Part shown: in pieces, positions 1 to 5,716 of the stretch
How the letters are laid out: every line of letters begins with the position of its first letter
How positions within the stretch are numbered: the stretch's first letter is position 1
Assembly: GCA_023248505.1 (NCBI GenBank)
Contig: JAHFEM010000067.1
Coordinates: 1-8,124, forward strand
Source of the DNA: Nitrospirota bacterium
Lineage (GTDB): Bacteria > Nitrospirota > Nitrospiria > SBBL01 > Manganitrophaceae
DNA: 8,124 bases
Reading direction: 5' to 3'
Notes under the pieces: generated by a model
The model's input: the letters and a program-made list of their open reading frames with translations, nothing else
The model's database searches: none
What the model was told of the DNA's origin: nothing
Translations under genes and position numbers: made by a program

Positions 1-119
1 TCTAGTTGGAATCCGAATAAATCGTACGGTATGGTGGCAGGCGACTTTCGTGCCCGGACGTAGGGTTAAGACAGTTTAATCAGCACCAAAACTAAAAGTG
101 TTTTTAATTGGGTGCAGCC
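1..119. other. Upstream leader of the sensory operon, no gene seen
   Basis: This stretch holds no supported reading frame and no clear end of an upstream gene. It probably carries the promoter of the sensory operon, but I find no convincing -35/-10 pair. The nearest candidates (TTAAGA at 66-71 with an AACTAA-like box near 90) are poor. There is no good Shine-Dalgarno sequence before the ATG at 120 either, so the first gene may be weakly translated or start by another mode. Confidence 0.4.
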
Positions 120-1142
120 ATGGTTTTATCGAAAAGTTTTGTTGATAGAGGTGCCGATCCGCCCGAAGTGGATCATGTAAAGACGGAAAGGAAATGGCGT
201 CTCCTTTTCATCTTGATGGGTTTGCTGATGTCTCTGCCGGCCATCCTGCTTGGGCGATCCCTGGCAGAGCAATGGGAGTCGAGACTGGCGGCGAGGGCCG
301 AAGAGGAAGCGCTGTTGACGGCGAGATTAATCGCTCGAAACGTGGGGCTGCAAGTGGACGAATATGCCCGGGCGGTCGAGATGCTGGCAAGACAGGTCGA
401 AGCCTGGGGAACGCTGGAACCGGCCGTGCTCCAGAAGATTGTAACGACCCAGAAGGCCGCTTTCCCCGGATTGGCCCTGATGTATGTCGGCAGCGCCGAC
501 GGGTTCTCGGTTGCGGTCGAGCCTCCTTTCGACAAATTCGGGACACCGAATGCGGGAACCAGTTATCGGGATCGGGATTACTATCAGGAGGTGGTCCGCA
601 CCGGAAAGACGTTCATCGGCCCAGCAAGGATGGGCCGGGTATCGCATGTCCCGAATATACAGATTGCCAGTCCAATATGGGATGAGAAGGGCCGGTTTAT
701 TGCCTTTTCGGAATGCGCCATCGACCTGTTAAACGTCATTCAGGCCCGGGTGGAGGAGATCATCGCCGGCAAGCCGGGAGTCATGGTGATCGTGACCGAT
801 CGGGAGGGAAGGACGCTGGCCCATCCTGATAAGGCCGCGAGCGAAGAGATGCGCGATCTCTCCAAGTATCCTCTCATTCAACCCACGACAAAGACCGACG
901 GAGAGCTGCGTCGCGGCATAGATGAAACCGGCGCGGCTGTTCACGCCGCGGTGGCGCCTGTTCTGCAGCGTGAATTGAATTGGCGGGTGGTGGTCTACCA
1001 ATCCGAGGCGTTGATCCTGGCCGAAGCGGCCGCTGCACGTCGTCAAGTCTGGATGGTCACTGCGGCTGTATTGTTGACCGGGCTCGTCTTTGCCGCCCTT
1101 GCAGTTCGGCTGAGCTTAAAGAAACAACCTGTAAATGGATAG
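120..1142 (+). CDS. Double-Cache (dCache) membrane sensor protein without output domain, copy 1
   Basis: This 340-residue protein has a short basic N-terminus, a membrane helix at about residues 27-46, a periplasmic region at about 47-300 and a second helix at about 308-331, followed by a cytoplasmic tail of roughly ten residues. The periplasmic part matches dCache_1 ligand-binding domains: a long membrane-proximal helix, then PPFDKFGTPN (135-144), the Y-x-x-R-x-YY segment (149-155), IGPARMG (166-172) and NWRVVVYQ (287-294). Cache domains bind small molecules such as amino acids, organic acids or amines. The tryptophan of the classical amino-acid-binding motif is replaced by tyrosine, so the ligand is unknown. 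No kinase, HAMP, GGDEF or chemotaxis module follows, so the protein must act through a partner. I chose the ATG at 120 over an in-frame TTG at 108 because neither has a ribosome site and ATG is the better codon. It is followed by a clear paralogue at 1190. Confidence 0.87.
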   Translation: MVLSKSFVDRGADPPEVDHVKTERKWRLLFILMGLLMSLPAILLGRSLAEQWESRLAARAEEEALLTARLIARNVGLQVDEYARAVEMLARQVEAWGTLEPAVLQKIVTTQKAAFPGLALMYVGSADGFSVAVEPPFDKFGTPNAGTSYRDRDYYQEVVRTGKTFIGPARMGRVSHVPNIQIASPIWDEKGRFIAFSECAIDLLNVIQARVEEIIAGKPGVMVIVTDREGRTLAHPDKAASEEMRDLSKYPLIQPTTKTDGELRRGIDETGAAVHAAVAPVLQRELNWRVVVYQSEALILAEAAAARRQVWMVTAAVLLTGLVFAALAVRLSLKKQPVNG

Positions 1143-1150
1143 GCGCGGGG

Positions 1151-1174
1151 GAGATTCAAGCGGTTCTGAATCTC
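1151..1174 (+). other. Intergenic hairpin between the paired Cache genes
   Basis: A perfect 8-bp inverted repeat (GAGATTCA at 1151-1158, TGAATCTC at 1167-1174) with an 8-nt loop fills much of the 47-nt gap between the two sensor genes. No T run follows, so it is not a classical terminator. It ends just before the ribosome site of the downstream gene. It could modulate message stability or relative expression of the two paralogues. That role is inference; the repeat itself is seen directly. Confidence 0.5.
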
Positions 1175-1177
1175 AGA

Positions 1178-1184
1178 AAGGAAG
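1178..1184 (+). promoter_or_regulatory. Ribosome binding site fixing the start of the second Cache gene
   Basis: AAGGAAG lies 5 nt before the ATG at 1190. The frame is open upstream to 980, but that extension overlaps the first sensor gene and reads as low-complexity shadow sequence. The ribosome site, and a hydrophobic helix starting soon after the ATG as in copy 1, decide for 1190. Confidence 0.7.
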
Positions 1185-1189
1185 AATCG

Positions 1190-2185
1190 ATGGAAATGTC
1201 GCAAGAATCAAAACGGAGGAAGTTGGATCTGCGCATCTACTGGCTGATCTCCCTTTGCCTGATCGCCGCATTGCCGGCCGTGGTCTCGGGTTACTTTCAG
1301 GGGAAGCGATGGGAGACAGCGGTCAGAGAGCGTGCCGACCGGCAAGCGATGCTCGTTGCCAGAGAAATTGCCGCGGAGATCGGACGACAGGTGGAAGACA
1401 ATGCCCAAGTGGTGGAGGCGCTGGCAAAGTTGGTGGAAATCCGGGGGACATTAGATCCCGCCGCTCTCCAAAAGATGACGACCGCCCAGAGATCCCCTTT
1501 CGTCCCGTTCTCATCGGTGATGTACATCGCCAATGCTGCAGGAATCGCCGTTGCTTATGATCCCCCTTTCGATAAATTCGGGACGCCCAATGTCGGCACC
1601 GACTATAAGGATCGCGACTACTATCAAGAGTTGGTCCGCACCGGCGGCGCTGGACCGGCCATCATCGGCCCCGTACGGATGGGCCGGCGCGCGCATGCCC
1701 CCAACGTCCAGACCGCCGCGGCAGCCCACGATCCCGAAAGGAAGTTTTGGGCCTTTACCCAAGGATCGATCGACTTAACAACCGTTCAACCGGGGGTCGA
1801 GCAGATCCTTGCGAAGAGCCCCGACTTAAAGGTCGTGGTCACCGCGAAAGAGGGAAAGGTCTTCATCCATCCGGATAAGAATGCCTGGGAAGAGATGCGC
1901 GATCTCTCCAAGTACCCTCTCTTCCAACCTCCCCAAAACCCCGACGGCGAGATCCGGACTGGTGTCGATGAAGCGGGGGTCGCGGTGCGCGCCGCCGTGC
2001 TTCCGATTCGGCAGCGGGAAATCAACTGGCGGGTGATCGTCTACCAACCGGAGGCGTTGATCAGCGCGCAGGCCGCGGCGGCGCAACGCCAAACCTGGAA
2101 CGTTATTGGCGCAGGTCTGTCAGCTGGGTTCGTCTTCGCCGGGCTGGTTTTTTGGAAAAGGAATAGATCAAAAGAGAGTCGATAA
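1190..2185 (+). CDS. Double-Cache (dCache) membrane sensor protein without output domain, copy 2
   Basis: This 331-residue protein is a paralogue of its upstream neighbour; about half of the residues match by eye. The layout is the same: a membrane helix at about 16-34, a periplasmic dCache region at about 36-295, a second helix at about 303-321 and a short basic tail. Shared landmarks are PPFDKFGTPN (125-134), the Y-x-x-R-x-YY segment (139-145), EEMRDLSKYPL (234-244) and NWRVIVYQ (279-286). It differs by a three-residue insertion between RTG (150-152) and IGP (159-161), close to the presumed ligand pocket, and has a shorter N-terminus. The pair therefore probably senses related but different ligands, or forms a heterodimer. 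There is no signalling output domain. It is followed after 5 nt by the binding-protein gene, which suggests cotranscription with it and with the kinase. The family call is firm; ligand and partner are inferred. Confidence 0.87.
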   Translation: MEMSQESKRRKLDLRIYWLISLCLIAALPAVVSGYFQGKRWETAVRERADRQAMLVAREIAAEIGRQVEDNAQVVEALAKLVEIRGTLDPAALQKMTTAQRSPFVPFSSVMYIANAAGIAVAYDPPFDKFGTPNVGTDYKDRDYYQELVRTGGAGPAIIGPVRMGRRAHAPNVQTAAAAHDPERKFWAFTQGSIDLTTVQPGVEQILAKSPDLKVVVTAKEGKVFIHPDKNAWEEMRDLSKYPLFQPPQNPDGEIRTGVDEAGVAVRAAVLPIRQREINWRVIVYQPEALISAQAAAAQRQTWNVIGAGLSAGFVFAGLVFWKRNRSKESR

Positions 2186-2190
2186 CAACG

Positions 2191-2640
2191 ATGAGGGCAC
2201 TCTTCTTCAGCTCCTTCTTCCTCCTCTTCTTTCCCTCAGTTGCCGTACTTTCTTTAGACGCAGAGGACCCTTTGGTGATCGTGGTCTCATTGAGAAACAA
2301 GATCGAACAGATCAGTCCAGAGGAACTGAAGTCGATCTATTTAAAGGATAAAAAGACATGGGAGGACGGCACCGCCATCCTTCCGATCGATTTAGAACAA
2401 ACGGAAGCCCAAACGCTCTTCAGCAAGAGTATTTTGAAAAAAAACTTACGGGAAGTGAAGACCTATTGGGTGCAACAAATTTTTAGCGCAAGAGCGGCCC
2501 CTCCTCTGGTCCTACCGGGCGACCGACAAGTCAAAGAATTTATCGCTTCTAATCGAGGGGCGATCGGATATATCCACTCCAAGAGCTTGGATGATACGGT
2601 CAAGCCGATCCTGATCGGAGACAAAAGGACGCTTCAATGA
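2191..2640 (+). CDS. Small exported PstS-like periplasmic binding protein
   Basis: This 149-residue protein begins with a signal peptide (hydrophobic core at about 4-20, likely cleavage near residue 24). The mature part of about 125 residues matches the short single-domain relatives of phosphate ABC transporter binding proteins. It opens with a strand (LVIVV, 28-32), then has SPEELKSIYL (42-51), where the family has an L-x-x-IFLG-type segment, then TWEDG and ILPIDL (63-68), then TYWVQQIF (91-98), and finally the family hallmark GAIGYI (123-128). Full-length PstS is about twice as long and comes with permease genes, which are absent here. Its place between membrane sensors and a kinase suggests a ligand-presenting or sensing role, not transport. 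The gap from the preceding gene is 5 nt and the end overlaps the kinase start. The family call is good; the phosphate specificity implied by the PstS name is not shown. Confidence 0.78.
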   Translation: MRALFFSSFFLLFFPSVAVLSLDAEDPLVIVVSLRNKIEQISPEELKSIYLKDKKTWEDGTAILPIDLEQTEAQTLFSKSILKKNLREVKTYWVQQIFSARAAPPLVLPGDRQVKEFIASNRGAIGYIHSKSLDDTVKPILIGDKRTLQ

Positions 2641-4064
2641 GGGGCCTCTTTTTCCTAAAATCGGGAATGCTCCGATGGATGCTTCTGGTGTCGATCGTAT
2701 TGATTTTTGTCGGAGGGCTTTTCTACAACAATCTCATTTCGAAATCGAACTCCAGAGATATCACCGAGGTGCAGGAAAAGGCTTTCCCCGTCTTGGATAA
2801 GATCAATCTTCTAAAACTAAAGCTCAGAATGATTCAAGAGAAACTTTATCTGGCGGTCTTGGCGGAGGAAACGGCAAAGGTTCTCGATGTCGAGAAGGAA
2901 GAGGTGGTTATTCTAGACATCATGACCCAACTCAGGAATCAGGCCGATTACTTGCCGGCCCTGGCGCCGCTTCGTCCGGCGTTCCAAGAATATATCCAGT
3001 TGGGGGAGAGCATCGCGCGCTATCTGATTTTGCACGGCAACGACTTCGTGCCGATCCAGCGTCAAATCGCCGATTTCACGGAGAAGGGAAAGGTTCTCTC
3101 CGAAAAACTCGAAGAGTTAAGCGTGCAGAGCCAGCACAATTTTATTTCCGTGCTGAAGCATTCCAAGGAAAACTCCGAATTGATGCTCCAAATCAGTTTC
3201 TTCTCGTCTGTGGCGGGGGCGCTCCTCTTGAGCGGCGTCTTGATCGTGATCTTCAACCTCAATCGACGCCTTGCCCATATTAATCGGAACCTGGAGGGAG
3301 AGGTCAAGATGCGGACGGCGGAGCTGGAATCGTTCGTCTACACCATCTCTCATGATTTAAAATCGCCGGTCGTTTCGATGAATGGGATGGCCTCTCTTCT
3401 CATGGAGAACCATTCCGACCAGTTGAGCGAAAAGGGGCGATACTATGTCCAGCGCGTCATTTCGAACGCAGCTTATATGGAAGAGTTGATTCAGGGGCTG
3501 CTCACCGTCTCCCGCATCGGCAAGAAGCGGGAACAGCCGGAGCCGGTGGACGTTCGTTCTGTCATCGCACAAATCCTGGATATTCAAAAAGAGCATTTCG
3601 CCGAGAAAAATCTCGAGGTGGTCATCCAACCCTCTCTTCCCCCCTTTGTTTTCGATCGGACCGCTTTGACACAGATCTTCCAGAACCTCATTACGAATGC
3701 ATCGAAGTTTATGGGAGCTCAGCCCCATCCCAAAATCGAAATTGGGGGGGGAACGCTGAAGGACGCGGTGCAATTCTATGTCAAAGACAATGGAATCGGC
3801 ATCGACCCCGAATATCACGATCGGATATTCGGCATCTTTCAGAGGCTCAAGGAGGTTGAGGTGGAAGGGACCGGCGTCGGCCTCTCCATTGTCAAAAAGG
3901 TGATCGATCTGGCCGGAGGCAAAATCTGGATCGAATCCAAGAAAGGGGAAGGGGCGACCTTTTTTGTCCAACTGCCGGCAACCCCCAAAATCTCCCGTTT
4001 CCCTCGTGGCTTGGCCACTGCCCGTCCGCAAACCTTAAAAAATAAGGAATCGCCCTCCAGGTAA
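2637..4064 (+). CDS. Transmembrane sensor histidine kinase
   Basis: This 475-residue inner-membrane kinase has a helix at about 12-30, a mostly helical periplasmic domain at about 35-183 (four-helix-bundle-like), a second helix at about 185-206 and then a short linker with a predicted coiled coil. The phosphoacceptor box is SHDLKSPV with His239. The ATP-binding domain has the N box around QNLITNASK (349-357), the G1 box DNGIGI (384-389), an F box IFGIFQRL (397-404) and the G2 box GTGVGLSIVK (411-420). All catalytic motifs look intact. It has no PAS, GAF or receiver domain, so it should autophosphorylate and pass phosphate to a separate regulator, which is not in this window. Translation is probably coupled to the binding-protein gene through the ATGA overlap, and AAGGA at 2625-2629 serves as ribosome site. 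The last 25 or so residues are a basic tail beyond the catalytic fold. Confidence 0.93.
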   Translation: MRGLFFLKSGMLRWMLLVSIVLIFVGGLFYNNLISKSNSRDITEVQEKAFPVLDKINLLKLKLRMIQEKLYLAVLAEETAKVLDVEKEEVVILDIMTQLRNQADYLPALAPLRPAFQEYIQLGESIARYLILHGNDFVPIQRQIADFTEKGKVLSEKLEELSVQSQHNFISVLKHSKENSELMLQISFFSSVAGALLLSGVLIVIFNLNRRLAHINRNLEGEVKMRTAELESFVYTISHDLKSPVVSMNGMASLLMENHSDQLSEKGRYYVQRVISNAAYMEELIQGLLTVSRIGKKREQPEPVDVRSVIAQILDIQKEHFAEKNLEVVIQPSLPPFVFDRTALTQIFQNLITNASKFMGAQPHPKIEIGGGTLKDAVQFYVKDNGIGIDPEYHDRIFGIFQRLKEVEVEGTGVGLSIVKKVIDLAGGKIWIESKKGEGATFFVQLPATPKISRFPRGLATARPQTLKNKESPSR

Positions 4065-4077
4065 CCGAACCACCCTG

Positions 4078-4106
4078 TAGACATTTCTTTTTTCGCCCTA
4101 TATTAT
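4078..4106 (+). promoter_or_regulatory. Sigma70-like promoter candidate behind the kinase gene
   Basis: TAGACA (4078-4083, five of six consensus bases) and TATTAT (4101-4106, five of six) are separated by exactly 17 nt. The expected transcription start is near 4113. The site begins 14 nt after the kinase stop codon, and no recognised gene follows for about 700 nt, so the transcript would be an untranslated RNA, a small-protein message or a very long leader. Confidence 0.5.
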
Positions 4107-4115
4107 GGTATACCA
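4106..4115. promoter_or_regulatory. 10-bp perfect palindrome over a promoter start region
   Basis: TGGTATACCA is its own reverse complement and lies from the last base of the -10 box to the expected start site. A palindrome in this position is typical of a repressor operator. No regulator gene is adjacent, and a 10-bp palindrome can arise by chance, so confidence is modest. Confidence 0.35.
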
Positions 4116-4198
4116 ATCTTAGATCCAGACCGCTCTCGGGCCAGCCGCGGAAAAATTGAAGAACCGCTGTGGTCCGATTCACCGGAAATATATCTCTC

Positions 4199-4277
4199 TT
4201 AATCATCTTGGCGATGGAGCACGACCCGAAACCAACCATGGTAACTTTACGTGAAAATGAAGAGAGATTAATCATCT
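4199..4277. repeat. 10-bp direct repeat pair
   Basis: TTAATCATCT occurs at 4199-4208 and again at 4268-4277, 69 nt apart. Next to the copies, TCTCTCTT (4193-4200) and AAGAGAGA (4260-4267) form an 8-bp inverted repeat, so the RNA could fold this segment. It may be a binding-site pair or a structured RNA element; nothing more can be said from sequence alone. Confidence 0.3.
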
Positions 4278-4342
4278 GGAGGGAGTTTAACAGTAATCGT
4301 ATTCGTACTGACACTCATTTTTTTCAAGCACATTCATTGTAA
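4214..4342 (+). CDS. Possible 42-codon small ORF (doubtful)
   Basis: A reading frame from ATG 4214 to TAA 4340-4342 would give a 42-residue peptide beginning MEHDPKPTMV. The frame is open from 4160, with a GTG at 4169 as an alternative start. It lies downstream of the promoter candidate at 4078-4106. No Shine-Dalgarno sequence precedes either start. The segment TLRENEERLI (residues 11-20) loosely resembles the start of a LuxR-type helix-turn-helix, but the pattern soon falls out of register. It could be a decayed regulator remnant or chance. Confidence 0.15.
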   Translation: MEHDPKPTMVTLRENEERLIIWREFNSNRIRTDTHFFQAHSL

Positions 4343-4402
4343 TGCACGTTATTTAGAGCGCTCTTAATTCGAACAGTGGATAAATGTTGTGAACAGTTAT
4401 TC

Positions 4403-4431
4403 TTGACAGATTTTGCAAACAGGTCTAAAGT
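4403..4431 (+). promoter_or_regulatory. Sigma70-like promoter candidate with consensus -35 box
   Basis: A perfect TTGACA (4403-4408) is followed after 17 nt by TAAAGT (4426-4431, four of six consensus bases). The expected start is near 4438. Downstream lie a 51-codon small ORF (4451-4606) and then the strong terminator at 4676-4712, which would bound a transcript of about 270 nt. Confidence 0.55.
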
Positions 4432-4450
4432 AAGCAGCTATTAGGGATTG

Positions 4451-4606
4451 ATGTGCTGGTGCTCATTTGAATTTAAACTTCCCCCAGTTTCTATTCTCTC
4501 TAGCATCCACAAAAGAAGGTTTAAGGCAAACCATGCCACAAGGTGGCGTGCCAGTCAATTCAAATCACAGCCGGAGACAAATATTCTAAAAACAGTTGTC
4601 GTGTGA
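4451..4606 (+). CDS. Possible 51-residue basic small protein (unrecognised)
   Basis: ATG 4451 opens a frame that runs to TGA at 4604-4606 and encodes 51 residues starting MCWCSFEFK. The middle is strongly basic (HKRRFK at residues 20-25, RWR at 31-33) and the end is hydrophobic (VVV). AGGG at 4443-4446 lies 4 nt before the ATG, a tight but possible ribosome site. The ORF begins about 13 nt after the start predicted from the promoter at 4403-4431 and ends 69 nt before the terminator stem, so it would fit a one-gene unit. I recognise no family. A short open frame of this length can also be chance, and the transcript may instead be a non-coding RNA. Confidence 0.28.
   Translation: MCWCSFEFKLPPVSILSSIHKRRFKANHATRWRASQFKSQPETNILKTVVV
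4525..4552 (+). other. Hairpin inside the 4438-4712 transcript
   Basis: GCCAC (4535-4539) pairs with GTGGC (4543-4547) across a 3-nt loop, extendable to 7 bp (4533-4549) with one G-U pair. As an alternative to that outer extension, GGCA (4525-4528) can pair with TGCC (4549-4552). It would be a structural element of a non-coding RNA, or lies by chance within the small ORF. Confidence 0.3.
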
Positions 4607-4675
4607 CAGATCCAAGGAAAATGAAATCGGTTGGTAATTAAGAGGCTGGCGGTCCCTTAGCACTAGAGAATCCAG

Positions 4676-4712
4676 AAGCCCCAGGTGAGAGCAATCACCT
4701 GGGGCTTTTTTT
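4676..4712 (+). terminator. Strong intrinsic terminator
   Basis: A perfect 13-bp stem (4676-4688 with 4695-4707, core GCCCCAGG/CCTGGGGC) with a 6-nt loop runs straight into a run of seven T (4706-4712). The orientation is + strand. The nearest annotated gene upstream, the kinase, ends over 600 nt earlier, so the terminator most likely ends a small transcript from within the gap. It also insulates the downstream repeat-protein gene from it. Confidence 0.88.
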
Positions 4713-4788
4713 ATTTCCTAAATTTTCCCAAAGGAGGGCGACGAAGGCCAAGAAAACAGAAAAAAAATCTCAATAAAGGACCTCCAAA

Positions 4789-4824
4789 ATGAGCGTCGCC
4801 TCTCTGACCATTTTTAATGATTGA
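4789..4824 (+). CDS. 11-residue leader ORF overlapping the HAF gene start
   Basis: ATG 4789 encodes MSVASLTIFND and stops at TGA 4822-4824, in a different frame from the repeat-protein gene, whose ATG at 4817 lies inside it. AAAGGA at 4775-4780 is well placed 8 nt before the leader ATG, while the ATG at 4817 has no ribosome site of its own. This arrangement is typical of translational coupling, in which ribosomes finishing the leader restart at the overlapping ATG. The peptide itself shows no known attenuator pattern. An alternative is that the overlap is chance and the main gene is poorly translated. Confidence 0.4.
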   Translation: MSVASLTIFND

Positions 4825-5716
4825 GGATTTCTTGCGATATACAAAAGTTTTAACCGTGGCTTTTTCCATACTCATTCTTTTAAACGCGCCCTTCGGGTGG
4901 GCGGATACATCCGATCTGATTGATGTCCCTGGCGCCACCTACACCTTTCCACATGACATCAACAACAAAGGGGAAGTGGTCGGATATTTCATCGATGCGG
5001 ATGGAGAAAAACATGGATTCCTCTTTTCAGAAAATCATTTTACAAAGATTGACTTTCGCAATGCTTTATGGACCGAAGCCTGGGGAATTAACGACACCGG
5101 CGAAATAGTAGGGGCCTATCAAGACTCACCAAGTGGATCCACCCATGGATTCTTGAAATCAAAAGAAGCGTTTCTATCAATCGATTATCCGGGTGCTCGG
5201 ATCACAAAGGCCGTCGGGCTTAACAATCGTGGCCAGATCATCGGCTTCTATGATGAAGTGAAAAGCTTCCTACTAGTAGAGGGCATATTTAGCACAATAG
5301 CTGTTCCAGGGGCTGATCTGACCATTGCTCAAGGAATCAACGATTCGGGGGAAATTGTCGGATTCCAGCAGGTCGGCAATACAACAGACCTATTTCTATT
5401 TTCTCAAGATAATTTCAAACGCCCCTCTTTGCCATCCTATGTCAAAGAATCCTCTGCATATGGAATCGATAATCACGGCAGGATTATAGGAGTTTATATC
5501 GATCTGATGGGTCTCGGTCGTGGGTTTTTATTATCAGGTCATTATTTCGTTTCACTTTATCTCCCTTCGACCATGGCAGGCGTCAGTGTTTTCGGAATCA
5601 ATGATCTAGGAGCCATGGTCGGGATTGGCTGCGAGCAGGGCCGTTGCCATGGGCTTATCTTACCTGTTCCTATTCTTAGCTCTCGTGCACGAACCACCTC
5701 ACACTTATCGCGATAG
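4817..5716 (+). CDS. Exported HAF-family repeat protein with six repeats
   Basis: This 299-residue protein has a signal peptide (hydrophobic core at about 11-24, cleavage likely after the Ala of GWA at residue 29). The mature part is six tandem units of about 40 residues, at about 34-75, 76-118, 119-158, 159-200, 201-244 and 245-282. The unit is I-D-x-PGA ... GIND-x-GEIVG-x-Y ... HGFL, which is the HAF extracellular repeat signature; such repeats probably form a propeller-like or stacked beta fold. Units 1-4 are regular; units 5 and 6 are degenerate. No PEP-CTERM, LPXTG or autotransporter end is seen; the tail is short and basic. HAF proteins are found in many environmental bacteria and have no assigned biochemical role. 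The codons look AT-richer than in the kinase operon, which may mean transfer. The start at 4817 overlaps a leader ORF. It is convergent with the next genes. Confidence 0.82.
   Translation: MIEDFLRYTKVLTVAFSILILLNAPFGWADTSDLIDVPGATYTFPHDINNKGEVVGYFIDADGEKHGFLFSENHFTKIDFRNALWTEAWGINDTGEIVGAYQDSPSGSTHGFLKSKEAFLSIDYPGARITKAVGLNNRGQIIGFYDEVKSFLLVEGIFSTIAVPGADLTIAQGINDSGEIVGFQQVGNTTDLFLFSQDNFKRPSLPSYVKESSAYGIDNHGRIIGVYIDLMGLGRGFLLSGHYFVSLYLPSTMAGVSVFGINDLGAMVGIGCEQGRCHGLILPVPILSSRARTTSHLSR

Larger units (their letters stand above)
4065..4816. other. Long AT-richer intergenic region with promoter and terminator signals
   Basis: About 750 nt separate the kinase from the repeat-protein gene. No large reading frame has coding character on either strand. 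The region is visibly richer in A and T than the kinase operon. It contains two promoter-like pairs, a palindrome, two possible small ORFs, a short leader ORF and one strong intrinsic terminator, each listed separately. There is no clear terminator directly behind the kinase. Confidence 0.6.

Noticed and set aside
980..1189. N-terminal extension of 70 residues for the second Cache protein
   Set aside because: It overlaps the end of the first gene in another frame, reads as low-quality sequence, and the ATG at 1190 has a good ribosome site just before it.
3357..4031. A 224-codon minus-strand open frame inside the kinase gene
   Set aside because: It lies wholly opposite the conserved kinase catalytic region, whose motifs are unmistakable; the antisense product has no recognisable character.
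3892..4314. A 140-codon minus-strand frame running from the gap into the kinase
   Set aside because: More than a third overlaps the kinase end in antisense, and no ribosome site or domain supports it.
4525..4532. GGCAAACC, an octamer typical of c-di-GMP-I (GEMM) riboswitches
   Set aside because: The second conserved block (ACGCAAAGCC and the tetraloop receptor) is missing and the following hairpin has a 3-nt loop, so the riboswitch fold is not supported.
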